Numbered from the stretch's first letter, positions 54,421 through 63,350 are shown. The stretch: 64,000 nt of DNA from Saccharospirillum salsuginis (GCF_014651855.1 NZ_BMXR01000010.1:62001-126000), one strand, 5' to 3'. The notes: a model not told the origin generated them from the letters alone. Numbers and translations: made by a program.

Positions 54421-54465
54421 ACGGCTCATCCTACCCCGTGTGTTTTTCAGGGTTGGATGAGCCGA
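54421..54465. terminator. Hairpin terminator between copy-2 SUMF1 and LysM genes
   Basis: GGCTCATCC (54423-54431) and GGATGAGCC (54455-54463) pair perfectly around a loop containing TTTTT. It is unrelated in sequence to the terminator in copy 1. Confidence 0.6.
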
Positions 54466-54474
54466 CCGTTGGGC

Positions 54475-57237
54475 CTAAACCAGGCGTACAGAAGGCTGTG
54501 CCATCAAGGCGGCGACTTCCGCTTTGACATCCTTAATGGCTGTTTTGGGTAACTGGTCATACCACCGATTGAACAATCGCTGCTCCTTCCCGTCAAGGAA
54601 ATCACTCAACAACTCGAACCCTCGCCAGGCATCCCAGTCGGTGCTGCTGGGGTGAACAGGACCATCGGGACCCATCCGTTCTACGATCTCAACCAATTCA
54701 CGCTCGCATGTAACTGTAGACAGAACCTTGATCACTGCTTCCTCCCTGTATTCGTTAAATCCGGTCAACCCAATGTTGCCGTACTTACCTTCAACCATGC
54801 ACAGCTTTCGTAGAATACTTGCCTTAGCTTCCGGTGGAGCGAATTGAATCAGTCCCTGTTCATCCTTCAAAATGTTTATGGCCAATTGCTTCGCTTGTTC
54901 ATCTTGCTCTGACATAAGCTTAAGAGCCCCCCACCACTCATCAATGTCCCGCACTGTATCCAGTAAACAGTCGAAAACGTTCTCACCCAGTTGCAAGGCA
55001 CCCGAAATCACTTGGTGAAAGGCTTGGAAAGCTTCTTCATTGATAAATTCCAGTTTTCGGAAGTCGAACTTCATCAACTGGTGGTAAATACACTGAATGA
55101 AGCTAGTAATGGTATCCACGTTAACACTGGCAACCAAGGCACCGGCAGCACCGACCCCAAAACACGCTCCAACCCGACTGCGGACCATAAACTTACCGTC
55201 ATCGAAAGCGACATAAAGCTTGGCCTCAGCACCGGCCCCAGCCTGCGCATTGAACTCCCCACCCATCTCAGCAAACGCCGAAAAAGCCGGTTCATCGCCA
55301 GTCCGCTTTTCTGGGTTATCCCATTCCAGCGCTCCTTTTACACCACAGCCTCCGGAAATCCCCGCGAATGCCGAAGCGCCCACATCGGCGCCTTGAACCG
55401 GAGGATGAGGCTCGAAGTCCTCATCGGATTCGGCTTTTTCTTCGGCTTCACTGTCGGTCAGCCCTTTCAACGCGGCCTTCGAGCCCTCCATGCTCAGTTC
55501 GACATTGGCACAGACCAGGGCCTTGGCGCCGGAAAAGCCGATCAATTCGATGATCATGCTGGCGCGTACGGCGCCGAAATCCAGGGTGGTGGTGTCGGGC
55601 GAATGCTTGTCTTTCAGTTCCAGTTGGAGCGCAAAGCCGTCCTTATCTGGAAAGTGGCTCTCCACCGTGACCTTGCCCTCGGCCAACGCCGCCGAGGCGG
55701 AGGCATTGGCCGCGAGGCCGATGGCGGTTTTGCTGACGCTTGCACTCAATGAGGCGCCGGCCATCAGCCGCATGACGGCGGCTTCGGTGGTGGCGGTGAA
55801 AAGCTCGGAGTCGGCCAGCCAGTCCCGCTTTTGCCCGGTGGTCTCGTTCCAGCTTTCGGCCCAGTCGGTCATGGCGGTGTCGAATTGGGCGAGGCTGAGC
55901 TTGAAGTCGACTTTCTCCAGGCCGCCCTGGTAGTCCTCTTTCAGGGTGCGCTGTGCTTTGGCGGCATCGAAGGAGCCGGTGGCGTCGGTGAAGCGGCGCT
56001 CGTCGCGCACGGTGACGGCGAGGCCGTAGCGGCGAACATGGTTGGCGATCTTGTCGCTGCGCACGTAGGTGGCCTTGCGGCCTTTGTAGCCGGCCAACTC
56101 GGTCAGGCCGGCGATGCCAGTATCGCTGCGCCCGGCCGGGGCCAGGGCTTTCATGACGGCGGCTTTCTTTTCGGGGATGGCCTCGGCGTCGTCCGCTTCC
56201 ACGGCTTCGTTGAGAGCAAGCAAGGCGTCGTCGATGAGTTGGCTGTCGGTGTCGATCTGATGGGTCAGGTAGTCGGTCACCAGCAGCAGTTCGCCGGTCT
56301 CCGGGCGGTAGCAGACATCCAATGGCTGCGCACGGGGGTTGCTGGGCGGTTCGATGCGAATTGTCCGTCTGTGTTCGACAGTGCCGTTGCGGGCGGTCAG
56401 TTGGTAGTCACCGGCCTTGACCGGGATGCGGAAGTCCCAGAACCGGGGTTCTCCGGAGGTGGCCGCTGGGCCTGGCTGGAACGGCAGGTTCTGTTGGCCC
56501 TCGGTCGGCCCGTCCCAGGTGAGTGAGATGCTTTTAGTCTGCGGGTTGGCCGAGCCGGAGATCGGCAGACGGTAGCCGGGCACCTGAATCCGGCTGCCCG
56601 GAGCGGGCAGTCGGTCGTAGCTGTGGCGCTCATTAAGGTTCAGCAGTGGCTTGAGGATTGGCAGGCCGTAGAGCCGCCGGGCCAGGTCGAACACGGATTC
56701 GTCCTCGCCCAGTTGGTACGCCTCGCGGCTTGGGTGGATGGGTCGCTCGCCCAGTTCAAGCTCCGGTGGTTTGGGGTGGATACCGTCCAAGGGGTCGTAA
56801 ATGTGGACCGTCACGTTGAAATGCGGTGGCCCGGTGAAACGACCACCGCCCCAGCGACTGCGCTCACCCTCACCGTGTTCGGTCTCGTGCGTTTGACGGG
56901 TGCTGTGGGAAGCCGTGCCGGACGATCCGCCGGTCTTCGATTCATTCGGAAACTTTCTAAACAGATAGGGCTGCCCTCTATCCATGGCGGAACAGACACT
57001 GCGTTCAATGTGTCGGGCCTGTCGACCGTCCCAGAGAATCAAAACCTGATCGGACGGCACCGGCTCGACTAGCCAATTGAGTCCTTCCACCCGGATGCGT
57101 TGCAGCCAACAAAAGCCGCCGTCGTTCTGAATGATCGGTCGTAATCTGGAAGCCACAGGTTGAGGCAAAGCGAACCAGTGAATGGACTGGTAGCCGGCGG
57201 GAATTGAGGGTTTTGTCTCCTCGTCAAACACACTCAT
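54475..57237 (-). CDS. Large LysM-domain protein, candidate secreted effector, copy 2
   Basis: 920 residues, exactly the length of copy 1 and very similar through residue about 750: the LysM module (LGEDESVFDLARRLYGLP), the helical middle and the Gly/Ala-rich hydrophobic stretch (VGACFGVGAAGALVASVNV) are conserved. The last 160 residues are clearly less alike (for example DIDEWWGALKLMSEQDEQ against LVDKWWGSLELTTEHDEQ, and a different end before VRLV). A conserved delivery part with a varying tip fits a toxin-like protein. No signal peptide. Function inferred only. Confidence 0.7.
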   Translation of the reverse strand: MSVFDEETKPSIPAGYQSIHWFALPQPVASRLRPIIQNDGGFCWLQRIRVEGLNWLVEPVPSDQVLILWDGRQARHIERSVCSAMDRGQPYLFRKFPNESKTGGSSGTASHSTRQTHETEHGEGERSRWGGGRFTGPPHFNVTVHIYDPLDGIHPKPPELELGERPIHPSREAYQLGEDESVFDLARRLYGLPILKPLLNLNERHSYDRLPAPGSRIQVPGYRLPISGSANPQTKSISLTWDGPTEGQQNLPFQPGPAATSGEPRFWDFRIPVKAGDYQLTARNGTVEHRRTIRIEPPSNPRAQPLDVCYRPETGELLLVTDYLTHQIDTDSQLIDDALLALNEAVEADDAEAIPEKKAAVMKALAPAGRSDTGIAGLTELAGYKGRKATYVRSDKIANHVRRYGLAVTVRDERRFTDATGSFDAAKAQRTLKEDYQGGLEKVDFKLSLAQFDTAMTDWAESWNETTGQKRDWLADSELFTATTEAAVMRLMAGASLSASVSKTAIGLAANASASAALAEGKVTVESHFPDKDGFALQLELKDKHSPDTTTLDFGAVRASMIIELIGFSGAKALVCANVELSMEGSKAALKGLTDSEAEEKAESDEDFEPHPPVQGADVGASAFAGISGGCGVKGALEWDNPEKRTGDEPAFSAFAEMGGEFNAQAGAGAEAKLYVAFDDGKFMVRSRVGACFGVGAAGALVASVNVDTITSFIQCIYHQLMKFDFRKLEFINEEAFQAFHQVISGALQLGENVFDCLLDTVRDIDEWWGALKLMSEQDEQAKQLAINILKDEQGLIQFAPPEAKASILRKLCMVEGKYGNIGLTGFNEYREEAVIKVLSTVTCERELVEIVERMGPDGPVHPSSTDWDAWRGFELLSDFLDGKEQRLFNRWYDQLPKTAIKDVKAEVAALMAQPSVRLV

Positions 57238-57625
57238 CTTGCATCCTTTTGGTCGTTACCGTCGCGGTTTTCCTTACCGAAGTTGAGATACACCCGCCGT
57301 TTGGTTTTGTGGCATGCGAAACAACTCGACAACAAAGGGAGTGGCGAAGTGTAGGGAAAAGACGACTTTCAAGATACGGGATGCATAGCAAACTTTCGTG
57401 GAATTAATCACAAAAATAGATTTAATTCGGCTATAAACCACTGAGAAAATGCCAAAAATTACAGTAGGTCATTTATTCATTCTTCACACATTTAGAACGT
57501 ACCGATACGCTCAAATACAACGTTTATTTATACGAAATGGAGACACCCCCGTTTACTGACACCTCCGTCCAGAGCGGCTTTTCCATCGCCATCACGGTGG
57601 TGCTAAACTGCTACTCACATTTACC
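57238..57625. other. Leader of LysM copy 2 and spacer before the Crp/Fnr gene
   Basis: The first 190 bases repeat the leader of LysM copy 1 and mark the end of the duplication. The rest is AT-rich without a visible gene and must contain the promoter of the Crp/Fnr gene. Confidence 0.5.
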
Positions 57626-58237
57626 ATGGACTCGATCATGAAGCCCGATCCACGACAGCTCCGTTCGCTCAGACAGGCTCTCGCGTTCTGGCACCCCATT
57701 CCGGATGCCCTGTGGCCGGATGTGGCCAGACTGTTTTCGGCGACCGAGATGGAGGCCGCTAAACCGGTCGTCTCGGCCGGCGAGCATACGGACGTGTTCT
57801 ACTTTGTAACCGAGGGGCTGCTGCGCATTTACTACATCGATCGAGACGGGCGCGAAACGAACAAATCGTTCATCGACGCAGGGGGCTTTGCCGGGGCGTT
57901 TTCGTCCTACTCGGTTCTGGAACCATCGCCATTCCACATTCAGACGCTGGAACCTTGTCGCTTGCTGTATGCCCGATGGGAAGATATGGATAACCTTTAC
58001 CAAACTCACCCGACACTTGAGCGCTTGGGGCGGCGTATCGCTGAGTGGCTGTTGGTCAAAAAGGTCAACCGGGAACGCGAGCTACTGGAGCTGGATGCAA
58101 CGGAACGCTATCAGGCGTTTCTGACCGCACACCCGACATTGGTGAAGCGCCTGCCCAACTATCACATAGCGTCTTACCTGGGCATTACAGATGTGTCCTT
58201 GTCGAGAATTCGGCAAAAAATGAAAGCCCGAACGTGA
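57626..58237 (+). CDS. Crp/Fnr-family transcriptional regulator
   Basis: 203 residues: cyclic-nucleotide-binding-type beta-roll (residues about 20-125, VSAGEHTDVFYFVTEGLLRI) and a C-terminal winged helix with IASYLGITDVSLSRIRQKM. The Fe-S Cys of FNR are absent, so it is not the FNR that would bind the boxes near ubiUT. Met 57638 is an alternative start. It heads a possible unit with the YqaA-like and SDR genes. Confidence 0.85.
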   Translation: MDSIMKPDPRQLRSLRQALAFWHPIPDALWPDVARLFSATEMEAAKPVVSAGEHTDVFYFVTEGLLRIYYIDRDGRETNKSFIDAGGFAGAFSSYSVLEPSPFHIQTLEPCRLLYARWEDMDNLYQTHPTLERLGRRIAEWLLVKKVNRERELLELDATERYQAFLTAHPTLVKRLPNYHIASYLGITDVSLSRIRQKMKART

Positions 58238-58343
58238 CGTCGAGGCGAGTGCGGCTGATGCCCGGGCCGCCATTAACATCTGTTAAGGAAACACTGCCCA
58301 CCCACCGATAGTCTGGTCGCCTGTTCATCAAGGTGACCTCAAT

Positions 58344-58907
58344 ATGATCAAACGACTCTCAGGCGTGCAAGACCGAATCATTCGGCTCGCCCATCGCCCC
58401 TGGTATCCAGGCCTGCTGGCTCTGGTCGCTGCATCCGATTATTTCGTGCCCGGAGCACCCACCAATGCGATCTTCATCGGCTCGGTGTTGCCCCGGGCGG
58501 ATCGTTGGCGGTCCTTGAGCCTCTATTTCGCCCTGGGTTGTGCTTTCGGCACCTTTTTACTGGCGACGCTCATGGCCCTAACCGGGGACGCGTTCACAGC
58601 CTGGGTGGCGCAATCGGAAGCCGCCGATGTGTGGCAGCGTATTGATCATCTGATCGCCCGCTACGGTCTACTCACTTTGGCGGCCCTGTCCCTGATGTCC
58701 GCCCCCGTCCGCATTGCCGTAGCCATTCTGGCGATGACGGGATACGCGCCCTGGGTGCTGGCGGCGATCGTGCTGGCCGGACGCCTGGTCGCCTACCCCA
58801 CCGTGGCCTGGCTGGTGGCCAGGGGTCCCCGTTGGCTCGGCCAAACTCGTTTATTCAAACGACTCCTGAACCGCAAACCAACGTCCACCCAAGTCGTTGA
58901 CCACTAA
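58344..58907 (+). CDS. YqaA/SNARE-associated-type membrane protein
   Basis: 187 residues with about four hydrophobic segments and the VTT-domain-like features FVPGAPTNAIFIGSVLPRAD and APVRIAVAILAMTGY, as in YqaA/DedA relatives. Members affect membrane lipids or proton-motive force. Follows the regulator by 106 bases; TGACCTCA-type spacing precedes the start. Confidence 0.7.
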   Translation: MIKRLSGVQDRIIRLAHRPWYPGLLALVAASDYFVPGAPTNAIFIGSVLPRADRWRSLSLYFALGCAFGTFLLATLMALTGDAFTAWVAQSEAADVWQRIDHLIARYGLLTLAALSLMSAPVRIAVAILAMTGYAPWVLAAIVLAGRLVAYPTVAWLVARGPRWLGQTRLFKRLLNRKPTSTQVVDH

Positions 58908-58952
58908 AGGCGGTCAACAGTCTGGACTCGACCTCAACACAGGATACTCATC

Positions 58953-59723
58953 ATGCAACTGCGTAACAGAACTGTATTCATTACCGGAGCGTCTTCAGGC
59001 ATTGGCCGGGAACTGGCGTTCCGCTTTGCCGAGAAAGGCTGCTCTGTCTTATTGACCGGTCGCGACCGGGAGCGACTCACCGACACGGCCAATGCGGTAT
59101 CGGGAACCGCCATCGTAGCCGACTTGACCTCACCCGATTCCGTGCGGTCGCTGGGAGCTAAGGTGGCCGCCGATCATCCCGACGTGTCGATTCTCGTCAA
59201 CAGTGCCGCAATTCAAATCAATGGATTGTTCTCGGAAACGGACCCCGACCGGTTGTTCAACGACATCGCTCTGGAAACCCAGGTGGATTTCATCGCCCCC
59301 ATTCAATTGTGCGGGCTCTTGTTACCCACCTTGCGTCAGCAGTCGATTCGAACCCGACAGCCCAGTGCCATTGTGAATCTGAATTCCGGCCTGGCGTTGG
59401 CCCCCAAAAAGTCGGGCGCCGTCTATTGTGCCACCAAGTCCGGGCTGCTCACTTTCAATAAGGCATTTCGATTTCAGTTGGAGGCCGATCAAGCGCGCAG
59501 TGGCGCTGACGTGCGGGTCATGGATGTGATCCTCCCAATGGTGGACACCCAGATGACCGCTGGGCGTGGCACCGGGAAAATCAGCGCGTTCTCGGCCGCC
59601 ACCGGCATTGTGAGCGGTGTGGAGGCCGAACGAAACACCCTGTACATCGGCAAATCGAAGATATTGAGAGTGCTGGATCGACTGGTGCCCGAACTGTCCG
59701 GTCAGATGTTCAGGAACGCTTAA
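58953..59723 (+). CDS. Short-chain dehydrogenase/reductase
   Basis: 256 residues of the classical SDR family: cofactor motif TGASSGIGREL (residues about 10-20), NSAA, the catalytic Ser/Tyr/Lys set with YCATKSGL, and a Rossmann fold throughout. Substrate unknown. Its 3' end overlaps the decayed ParE frame on the other strand by 14 bases. Confidence 0.9.
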   Translation: MQLRNRTVFITGASSGIGRELAFRFAEKGCSVLLTGRDRERLTDTANAVSGTAIVADLTSPDSVRSLGAKVAADHPDVSILVNSAAIQINGLFSETDPDRLFNDIALETQVDFIAPIQLCGLLLPTLRQQSIRTRQPSAIVNLNSGLALAPKKSGAVYCATKSGLLTFNKAFRFQLEADQARSGADVRVMDVILPMVDTQMTAGRGTGKISAFSAATGIVSGVEAERNTLYIGKSKILRVLDRLVPELSGQMFRNA

Positions 59724-59907
59724 CGTCCCTAGTCGACCGTCGGCCCAAGCTGTCGAGCCATTTGTGAGGCTGGCTTCCTGTGGAGCAATCGGGTAAATAG
59801 AGCCCCCAACGCAACAAATATTGCCTCAAGCCGGGGCCGAGCACATTTTTTATTGCAATGAGATCGTCTTCGGCCTTTGGGCGTAAGTCAATCGTCGGTG
59901 GAGCCAT
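59710..59907 (-). pseudogene. Decayed ParE/RelE-type toxin
   Basis: The frame starts PTIDLRPKAEDDLIAI, the beginning of ParE toxins, and overlaps the parD stop by 20 bases as expected. After about residue 20 it lacks the ParE core; typical ParE-like pieces (LGALFTRLLHRKP) appear in another frame downstream. It ends after 65 residues, against 90-100 normally. A frameshift and loss of the C-terminus are the simplest reading. Confidence 0.55.
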
Positions 59908-60151
59908 CGGTATCCTTAGTTACTTTGGCCAGAAATCCTTCTACATCCCAAGGAATTGGTTCACCGCTAGTTTCCCCTTCCTCGATCAGTCGACGCAACT
60001 GTTGCAACTTACTAGCCGCTGTTTGCTCTTGGAGCAATCGTAATCCGGCGCGGACCACTTCACTCTGGCTGGCAAAACCGCCGGTCTCGATCTGCGCTTC
60101 GATGAAGGCACTGAGCTCAGGGCTGGGCTGGAAGGTAATGGTACGTGACAT
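59888..60151 (-). CDS. parD: ParD-family antitoxin
   Basis: 87 residues: an N-terminal ribbon-helix-helix (ITFQPSPELSAFIEAQIETG, SQSEVVRAGLRLLQEQ) and an acidic C-terminal toxin-binding arm. CAGGAG precedes the ATG. A perfect palindrome sits just upstream and is the likely autoregulatory operator. The cognate toxin appears broken, so the antitoxin is an orphan or a relic. Confidence 0.88.
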   Translation of the reverse strand: MSRTITFQPSPELSAFIEAQIETGGFASQSEVVRAGLRLLQEQTAASKLQQLRRLIEEGETSGEPIPWDVEGFLAKVTKDTDGSTDD

Positions 60152-60164
60152 CTTACATAACTCC

Positions 60165-60183
60165 TGTAAGAATATTTCTTACA
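60165..60183. promoter_or_regulatory. parD operator palindrome
   Basis: TGTAAGAATATTTCTTACA is a perfect 8-3-8 inverted repeat, with a further CTTACAT half-site toward the start codon. It ends 14 bases upstream of the parD ATG, the usual place for antitoxin binding. Confidence 0.65.
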
Positions 60184-60589
60184 TCTTAGGATGACTGTAA
60201 AACCGCGTCAACCACGAGGCTGTGCTTCACATTGACTGGGTTTGAGGTTAATTGCAGTGCTAACAATGTTCGAAACCATGAAATTCACTCGACAGTTTTT
60301 CTTCCGAAGGACCATCCACATAAACCGGCTCCCTGGCTTGGGCTGACCCCTGGCATGTCTGTCCCCCGCGCAGAACCGGAAACACCCTCTACAATGGTTG
60401 GCGCAGTGGCCCGGAGACGTTGCGGGCATAAAAAAGTCACTTTTCGAACCTTGCCCTGTCGAAAACGGGGCGGCTGGTTCGACTACTCGATACGGGATGC
60501 AGCGGGATCACACCGCTGACCTTTGCCAATCCAGCGCGGCTCTGAGCTGTGCTGGAGTACCCGATCATCCAATTCCAAGGAGAAAGACC
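60184..60589. other. Gene-free stretch before the VOC gene
   Basis: 406 bases with no supported gene. It ends with AAGGAG, the ribosome site for the VOC protein. I see no repeat or clear promoter. Confidence 0.5.
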
Positions 60590-61075
60590 ATGACAACACC
60601 CGCAAAGAACACGATTTGCCTGTGGTACGACGGTGGCGCGGAAGAGGCGGCGCGGTTTTACGCCGAGACGTTTCCGGATTCGTCCGTCCACGCCGTACAC
60701 CACGCACCGGGTGATTTCCCGTCGGGCAAGAAAGGCGACGTGCTGACGGTCGACTTCACCGTGCTCGGCATACCCTGCCTCGGGCTGAACGGCGGGTCCG
60801 AGTTCACCCACAGCGAGGCGTTCTCGTTTCAGGTGGCCACGAAAGACCAGGCCGAAACGGACCGTTATTGGAACGCCATCGTCGGCAATGGCGGAGAAGA
60901 GAGCCAGTGTGGGTGGTGCAAGGACAAATGGGGGATCTCCTGGCAGATAACGCCCATCGCCTTGACCAAAGCGGTCACCAACCCCGACCCGGCCGCGGCC
61001 AAACGCGCGTTCGAAGCGATGATGGAGATGAGAAAGATCGACATCGCCACCATCGAGGGGGCGTTACGAGGTTGA
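60590..61075 (+). CDS. VOC-family (PhnB/3-dmu-9_3-mt-like) protein
   Basis: 161 residues: CLWYDGGAEEAARFYAETFP and GIPCLGLNGGSEFTHSEAFS, QCGWCKDKWGISWQITP are hallmarks of the PhnB-like glyoxalase/VOC fold. Often annotated as 3-demethylubiquinone methyltransferase, but function is unproven. ATG 60590 with AAGGAG; the longer frame from 60398 is rejected. Confidence 0.88.
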   Translation: MTTPAKNTICLWYDGGAEEAARFYAETFPDSSVHAVHHAPGDFPSGKKGDVLTVDFTVLGIPCLGLNGGSEFTHSEAFSFQVATKDQAETDRYWNAIVGNGGEESQCGWCKDKWGISWQITPIALTKAVTNPDPAAAKRAFEAMMEMRKIDIATIEGALRG

Positions 61076-61086
61076 GAGGTGGCCGG

Positions 61087-62328
61087 CTAACGCACTAACC
61101 GCCGCTCCGGTCGGTCGAGCCCCAGCACCCGAGCCTGCCAGCGCCGGTGCTGGATAAAGTCCCATCCGACCGCGGCTGCGAGGAGCGCGAAACCGACCAG
61201 TTCGATGCCTCCCTGGTAGCGAATCAGTTGGGTATGGAGAACCAGGGCGGCTCCGGCCACGGCCAGCACGGCGGGCCAGGGCTTGCGGTGGCGTACGGTC
61301 CCGGCGAGGACGGCCGCTGTGGCGACCAGGGTGAACGCGACGATGGCGCCGGCCCAGACGGCCTCGTTCAGCATCAGGCTGACCCCCAGAGCGACCAGAA
61401 TACCCAGTACGGCGATCAGGCCGTAGCAGGCCATCAGCGCCAGGCCCAGCCCCGCCCATCCGGCCAGGCCGCGGCGCCAGAGCCCGCTGAGCCAGCGCCT
61501 GGGGTTCAGCCGCCGCAGCCATTGCCGGCCGGGTGCCGGTGGTTGCACTCCACGACGCATGCCGACCTCGATCGCGCAGGCCCCGAAGGCGGCGGCGATT
61601 TCCCGGGTCTGGGCGCTGGGGCTGTGGCTGAAGTAGTCGAAACGACGCAGCACGTCGATGTCTTCGAAACCGGCGTCGCGAAACAGGGCCAGAAACTGGT
61701 CTTCCGGGGTAGCGCCGACCACGCATTCCACCCACAGGCGAGGGTCGCTGTGGCAGTCCACTGTGACCGGCCGACCAATCACCACATCGGCGATCTGCAG
61801 GCGCCCGCCCGGCCGCAGGACACGGAACATCTCGGCCACGGCGCGGCGCTTGTCCGGCACCAGGTTGAGCGCCCCGTTGCTGGTGATGACGTCCACCGAT
61901 TCATCGTCCAACGGTATCGCTTCGGCGGAGCCCTGCACCACCTGAACGTTGTCGAAACCGGCTCGCCGGGCGCCGTTGCGCAGCTTGTGCGCCATGGCGG
62001 GGGTCATATCCAGAGCAATCACCCGGCCCCGCGCGCCCACCTGGCCGGCGGCGATGAGGCTGTCGGTACCGGCACCGGCGCCGATGTCCAGGCAGGTATC
62101 CCCGGCGCACACGGCCTGGGCGCGGAAGGGGTAACCCACCCCGGCGAAGGATTCCAGTTGCGGTTCGGGCAGCGCATCCAGCAGATCGTCGGGGTAGCCG
62201 AGCACCTCGCCCGCGTGTCGGCCGACCAGAAAGTGAAAGGGCGTTCGCGGCCGCTCGGCGACGGCCGTGTACATCTGCCGGACGGCCGTGCGGATCTGAT
62301 CGTGTGTGTACCCCAGAATGGCAACCAT
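61087..62328 (-). CDS. ArsM-like SAM methyltransferase fused to a four-helix membrane domain
   Basis: 413 residues. The N-terminal 270 form a class I methyltransferase (DIGAGAGTDSLIAAGQVGAR, ALDMTPAM, SNGALNLVPDK, FRVLRPGGRLQIADV) like arsenite methyltransferase or UbiE relatives, with ECVVGATPEDQF matching the ArsM Cys region. Residues about 295-400 add four transmembrane helices (LALMACYGLIAVLGILVALG and following) that recall MerC-type domains. The fusion suggests methylation coupled to metal or metalloid handling at the membrane (inference). Last gene of the ECF operon. Confidence 0.75.
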   Translation of the reverse strand: MVAILGYTHDQIRTAVRQMYTAVAERPRTPFHFLVGRHAGEVLGYPDDLLDALPEPQLESFAGVGYPFRAQAVCAGDTCLDIGAGAGTDSLIAAGQVGARGRVIALDMTPAMAHKLRNGARRAGFDNVQVVQGSAEAIPLDDESVDVITSNGALNLVPDKRRAVAEMFRVLRPGGRLQIADVVIGRPVTVDCHSDPRLWVECVVGATPEDQFLALFRDAGFEDIDVLRRFDYFSHSPSAQTREIAAAFGACAIEVGMRRGVQPPAPGRQWLRRLNPRRWLSGLWRRGLAGWAGLGLALMACYGLIAVLGILVALGVSLMLNEAVWAGAIVAFTLVATAAVLAGTVRHRKPWPAVLAVAGAALVLHTQLIRYQGGIELVGFALLAAAVGWDFIQHRRWQARVLGLDRPERRLVR

Positions 62329-62349
62329 GGCGCCCTCCCGACCCCGGTT

Positions 62350-62589
62350 TTAGAAAGATTCCATGACCTCTCGCAACCGCCGGTGCAGCGATTCCGGCGC
62401 CGCTACTCGGGAGGTCTCGCCCAGCCGGCGACGCAGACGTTTCTCGAATTCGGCGCGGGTGAAACAATCCCGGCAGTGTTCGATGTGACGCTCGATGCGG
62501 TGCTGCATCTCCTCGTCCAATTCACGGTCGAGGTAGTCGAACAATTGCTCGATTACCTCCTCGCAACGGATGTCTCGCGGGCTCATCAT
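62350..62589 (-). CDS. Zinc-finger anti-sigma factor
   Basis: 79 residues with the ZAS/zf-HC2 pattern: Cys near residue 9, then HIEHCRDC giving H-x3-C-x2-C. Such proteins bind their ECF sigma factor and release it on a redox or metal cue. ATG 62589 overlaps the sigma-factor stop (ATGA). No transmembrane segment, so it is cytoplasmic. Confidence 0.85.
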   Translation of the reverse strand: MMSPRDIRCEEVIEQLFDYLDRELDEEMQHRIERHIEHCRDCFTRAEFEKRLRRRLGETSRVAAPESLHRRLREVMESF

Positions 62590-63233
62590 TCACCTCCACC
62601 GTGGTTGGTCGGACAAGGGCCGTACACCAGCCCGGCGTCCTGTGCGCATTCCCAGAGCGCGGCCTGCAATTGCGAACGCGCCCGGCTGAGTCGCGAACGG
62701 ATGGTACCCAGCGGCAGTGCCAGCATCTCGCTCACCTCCCGATAACTGTAGCCCTGGACCTCGACCAGAACCACGACCAGTCGGTAGGGCTCCGGCAGAT
62801 CGTCCAGAGCGCGCTCGATGTCGTCCAGCAAGAGGCTGTCGAGCACCTGGTCCTGGGGCGTTCCCCACCACAGCAGAAAGGGCTGATGCAGTTGTTCGAA
62901 GAGGGAAAAGCCTGTCACAGGTTGCTCTTCCCCCTCGGTCTCCAGCCCGGTTTCCCGGTCCTGGCGACAACGCCGGCGACGCAAGAGGCTGATGAAGGTG
63001 TTGTTGAGGATGCGGAACAGCCAGCCTTCGAACTGGGCCCGGTCGCGCAATTCGTCCAGACGCGACCAGGCTTTGGCCACCGCCTCGGCCACCACATCCT
63101 GAGCCTCGTCCGGGTCGCGCGTCAGGCGCAGGGCGGTGCCGTATAGGCGGTCGGTCAGCCGCTCCACCTCACGGGCGAAAAACCTTCGTTGTTCGGCCAC
63201 CGAACGTGACCGATGCGAATCCGTCGCTGGCAT
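62586..63233 (-). CDS. ECF-family RNA polymerase sigma factor
   Basis: 215 residues with sigma region 2 (LYGTALRLTRDPDEAQDVVA, FEGWLFRILNNTFISLLRRR) and region 4 (LPEPYRLVVVLVEVQGYSYR, LPLGTIRSRLSRARSQLQ). It leads the operon with its anti-sigma and the methyltransferase fusion. An upstream GGAAC-N17-CGTC on its own strand suggests autoregulation. Confidence 0.92.
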   Translation of the reverse strand: MPATDSHRSRSVAEQRRFFAREVERLTDRLYGTALRLTRDPDEAQDVVAEAVAKAWSRLDELRDRAQFEGWLFRILNNTFISLLRRRRCRQDRETGLETEGEEQPVTGFSLFEQLHQPFLLWWGTPQDQVLDSLLLDDIERALDDLPEPYRLVVVLVEVQGYSYREVSEMLALPLGTIRSRLSRARSQLQAALWECAQDAGLVYGPCPTNHGGGE

Positions 63234-63321
63234 AGGCCCCTCTGTGTTCGGCCGGTCCCGTCAAACCCTAGGCGGTCGCCCGGCGGGCGTCCAGCGTCAT
63301 GCGGACCGACATTGCAGCAAG

Positions 63322-63347
63322 GACGCACCGGTGGTGAAAAAGGTTCC
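63322..63347 (-). promoter_or_regulatory. ECF-type promoter of the sigma-factor operon
   Basis: On the minus strand GGAAC (63343-63347), then 17 bases, then CGTC (63322-63325): the classic ECF -35/-10 arrangement. It lies about 90 bases upstream of the sigma start. Confidence 0.65.
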
Positions 63348-63350
63348 CGG

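Larger units (their letters stand above)
53430..57425. repeat. LysM/SUMF1 module, copy 2 (large direct duplication)
   Basis: Direct-orientation partner of 41060-45075, about 12.4 kb away. Both copies have the same gene order and leaders; the convergent centres and the C-termini differ. Confidence 0.85.

Noticed and set aside
42128..57237. A type VI secretion locus
   Set aside because: No VgrG, PAAR, Hcp, Tss or DUF4123 gene occurs in the window; the LysM proteins are only effector-like.
57626..58237. The Crp/Fnr gene as the FNR/Anr oxygen sensor for the boxes near ubiUT
   Set aside because: It lacks the N-terminal Cys cluster for a 4Fe-4S centre and is far from the nitrate island.
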